Of a DNA stretch of 64,000 bases, positions 62,776-64,000 are shown piece by piece. The translations under genes and the position numbers were made by a program. Origin of the DNA: Streptomyces dioscori. GTDB lineage: Bacteria > Actinomycetota > Actinomycetes > Streptomycetales > Streptomycetaceae. Within the stretch, counting starts at the first letter, position 1. The number at the start of each line of letters is the position of its first letter. The notes beneath the pieces were generated by a model that saw only the letters and a list, made by a program, of their open reading frames with translations, was not told where the DNA came from and did not search any database. The DNA is taken from NCBI RefSeq assembly GCF_003024195.1, contig NZ_KZ679046.1, positions 62,001-126,000 of the forward strand. Direction: 5' to 3'.

Positions 62776-63288
62776 TCAGAGCGTCTGCTCGCGGGACGAC
62801 CCAGGCGACCCAGAACCGGATACGGACACCACCACCGACCCCGTATCCGAGTCCTGCTCGTGCTCGTCCCCCTGCTCCGGGTCGGGTCTGCGCAGCAGGC
62901 GGTCGGCGATGCGGTCCACCATCCGGTCGGCCCGCACGCTCCGGGCCCGGAGCCCGTGGACGGTCTCGTCGGCCATCCCGCCGCCGGTGTCGCGGACGAT
63001 ACGGCCGAGGTCGATCTCCGTCAGCACGCCCTTGGTGAGGGCGGCCAGATCGATACGGTCGAGCACGGCGTCGAGATCCAGCCGGGCCGCGATCCGGTCG
63101 ACGTCGACGCGCTCGGCGACCTGGTTCACATCGACGCGGGACACGAGTTCGTCCAGGTCCATCCGGTCGACGACCGCGGCCGTCAGCGCGCGGATCACCG
63201 CATCGGTGACGTCGGCGGCGGCCCCCAGCGCGAACCGTGTCAGGCGTCCGGCCGTATCGAAGGGATGAAGAGCGCGGTACCGGGTCAT
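62776..63288 (-). CDS. Repeat-containing protein of unknown function, upstream of RDD
   Basis: A 170-residue protein. It starts MTRYRALHPFDTAGRLTRFALGAAADVTDAVIRALTAAVVDRMDLDELVSRVDVNQVAERVDVDRIAARLDLDAVLDRIDLAALTKGVLTEIDLGRIV, with short tandem units of the form (V/L)D(V/L)(N/D)x(V/I/L)xxR(V/L/I), about 8-12 residues each. The C-terminus is a Ser/Glu/Asp-rich tail. The amphipathic repeats suggest a solenoid-like or membrane-surface structure. I have no function. ATG 63288 begins the conserved region; a longer in-frame start at 63372 gives only low-complexity residues. It is encoded just upstream of the RDD gene. Confidence 0.75.
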   Translation of the reverse strand: MTRYRALHPFDTAGRLTRFALGAAADVTDAVIRALTAAVVDRMDLDELVSRVDVNQVAERVDVDRIAARLDLDAVLDRIDLAALTKGVLTEIDLGRIVRDTGGGMADETVHGLRARSVRADRMVDRIADRLLRRPDPEQGDEHEQDSDTGSVVVSVSGSGSPGSSREQTL

Positions 63289-63419
63289 TGCGCCAGCGCA
63301 CCCCCGACGGGACGCGGGCGCATCATCCGTTGCGGGTGAACCGCAGGTCGGTGCCGGTGGGGCGAAGATCACAGGTGTACGAGCTCTTGGGCGGACGTGC
63401 CGCTGAGTACGGTGAGCGG

Positions 63420-64000
63420 GTGCCCAAGAGTAAGAACACGTTCTCGTCCCGGCGGAGCCGCCTCGTCCAGCGGGCCGTCCACGCGGGCTGGGCCTGGGTG
63501 CAGCGGACCGGCGCGGTGACGGCCGAGCGGCCCGGACGGCTGCGGTTCGGCGCGATGGGGACGGGCACGAGGCTGGCCTTCCCGCAGGGCACGGTGTTCG
63601 GCGAACCGTGGATCCACCTCGGCGACCACTGCATCATCGGCGAACAGGTCACGCTGACCGCCGGGTTGATGCCCGACCTCGACCTCGGCGCGGAGCCGAT
63701 ACTGCGGCTGGGCAACGGTGTCGTCCTCGGCCGGGGCAGCCATGTCATCGCCGACACCACGGTCACGATCGGCAGCGACTGCTACTTCGGGCCCTATGTG
63801 TACGTGACGTCCACGAACCACTCGTACGACGATCCGCAGGTGCCCATCGGCAAGCAGTGGCCGCGGATGGAGCCGGTGGAGATCGGCCCCGGCTGCTGGA
63901 TCGGCACAGGCGCGGTGATCCTGCCGGGGGCGCGGATCGGCCGGAACGTGGTGGTGGCGGCCGGTGCGGTGGTACGCGGCGTGGTCCCCGACCACGCGGT
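63420..64000 (+). CDS. Left-handed beta-helix acyltransferase (truncated by window end)
   Basis: No stop is reached before 64000. The 193 residues present look like a hexapeptide acyltransferase of the maltose/galactoside O-acetyltransferase type: repeats such as CIIGEQVTL, LRLGNGVVLGRGSHVIADTTVTIGSDCYFGPYVYVTSTNHSYDDPQVPIGKQWPRMEPVEIGPGCWIGTGAVILPGARIGRNVVVAAGAVVRGVV. The NHSYDDP/KQWPR loop contains the catalytic His. It should O-acetylate a sugar or glycoconjugate. GTG 63420 (VPKSKN) is preferred; GTG 63375 is an in-frame alternative with 15 extra residues. Neither has a strong Shine-Dalgarno sequence. Confidence 0.9.
   Translation, partial: MPKSKNTFSSRRSRLVQRAVHAGWAWVQRTGAVTAERPGRLRFGAMGTGTRLAFPQGTVFGEPWIHLGDHCIIGEQVTLTAGLMPDLDLGAEPILRLGNGVVLGRGSHVIADTTVTIGSDCYFGPYVYVTSTNHSYDDPQVPIGKQWPRMEPVEIGPGCWIGTGAVILPGARIGRNVVVAAGAVVRGVVPDHA

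Overview
The window is about 72% G+C with strong third-position G/C bias, frequent GTG and TTG starts, many probable leaderless promoters and 4-nt ATGA/GTGA start-stop overlaps. Together with the protein families this points to a Streptomyces chromosome. From memory, the first 24 kb (ung, lnt, uppP, thiolase, tuf3) resembles the S. coelicolor SCO1343-SCO1321 neighbourhood; I could not check this.

Layout. 1-7.3 kb: the C-terminus of an ABC peptide-binding protein, uracil-DNA glycosylase, a TPR-like protein, a lipoprotein, a DinB-like protein, an anti-sigma-type ATPase, a helix-turn-helix/TPR regulator with a GNAT enzyme, and a Gfo/Idh oxidoreductase. 7.2-13.0 kb: apolipoprotein N-acyltransferase and three regulator-enzyme switches (TetR with NTF2/NmrA, HxlR with a CMD protein), each with a visible palindromic operator. 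13.1-13.3 kb: an RNA locus that reads as a tRNA-Glu(CUC) with its halves in reversed order. 13.3-24.9 kb: uppP, a LacI-type-operator operon (Gfo/Idh, PmoA-like, cupin), HxlR with thiolase, VTT protein, AlkD-like protein, the divergent EF-Tu gene, a methyltransferase/spermidine-synthase-like protein and an MFS exporter. 24.9-28.3 kb: a proline-rich membrane protein, a hotdog thioesterase, a PhyH dioxygenase and a seven-copy inverted repeat array.

28.3-39.7 kb is a myo-inositol utilisation locus. A leftward operon encodes the lipoprotein receptor, permease, ATPase and inositol dehydrogenase. A rightward operon encodes IolC, an IolJ-like aldolase, IolB, IolD and MmsA/IolA, followed by a GntR regulator. 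The two diverge from a 246-bp region with matched TTGACA promoters. Inosose dehydratase (IolE) is absent.

39.8-64 kb: a PAS-GAF-SpoIIE-HATPase phosphatase, a Tat-exported GH3 enzyme, DedA, gamma-carbonic anhydrase, an in-frame BrkB/lipid-kinase fusion, small membrane proteins, two LuxR regulators, a DUF1269/DUF6325 pair, a translationally coupled GH63-like/GH13 pair, a SulP transporter, a DHA2 exporter, an RDD protein and a truncated hexapeptide acyltransferase.

A dispersed 20-bp element (GCGC(A/C)GTTCCCCGCGCCCCT) occurs at least 14 times. It is usually inverted between convergent genes, but three copies are translated inside the large LuxR-type ATPase. The most unusual signal is the permuted tRNA locus at 13.1-13.2 kb.
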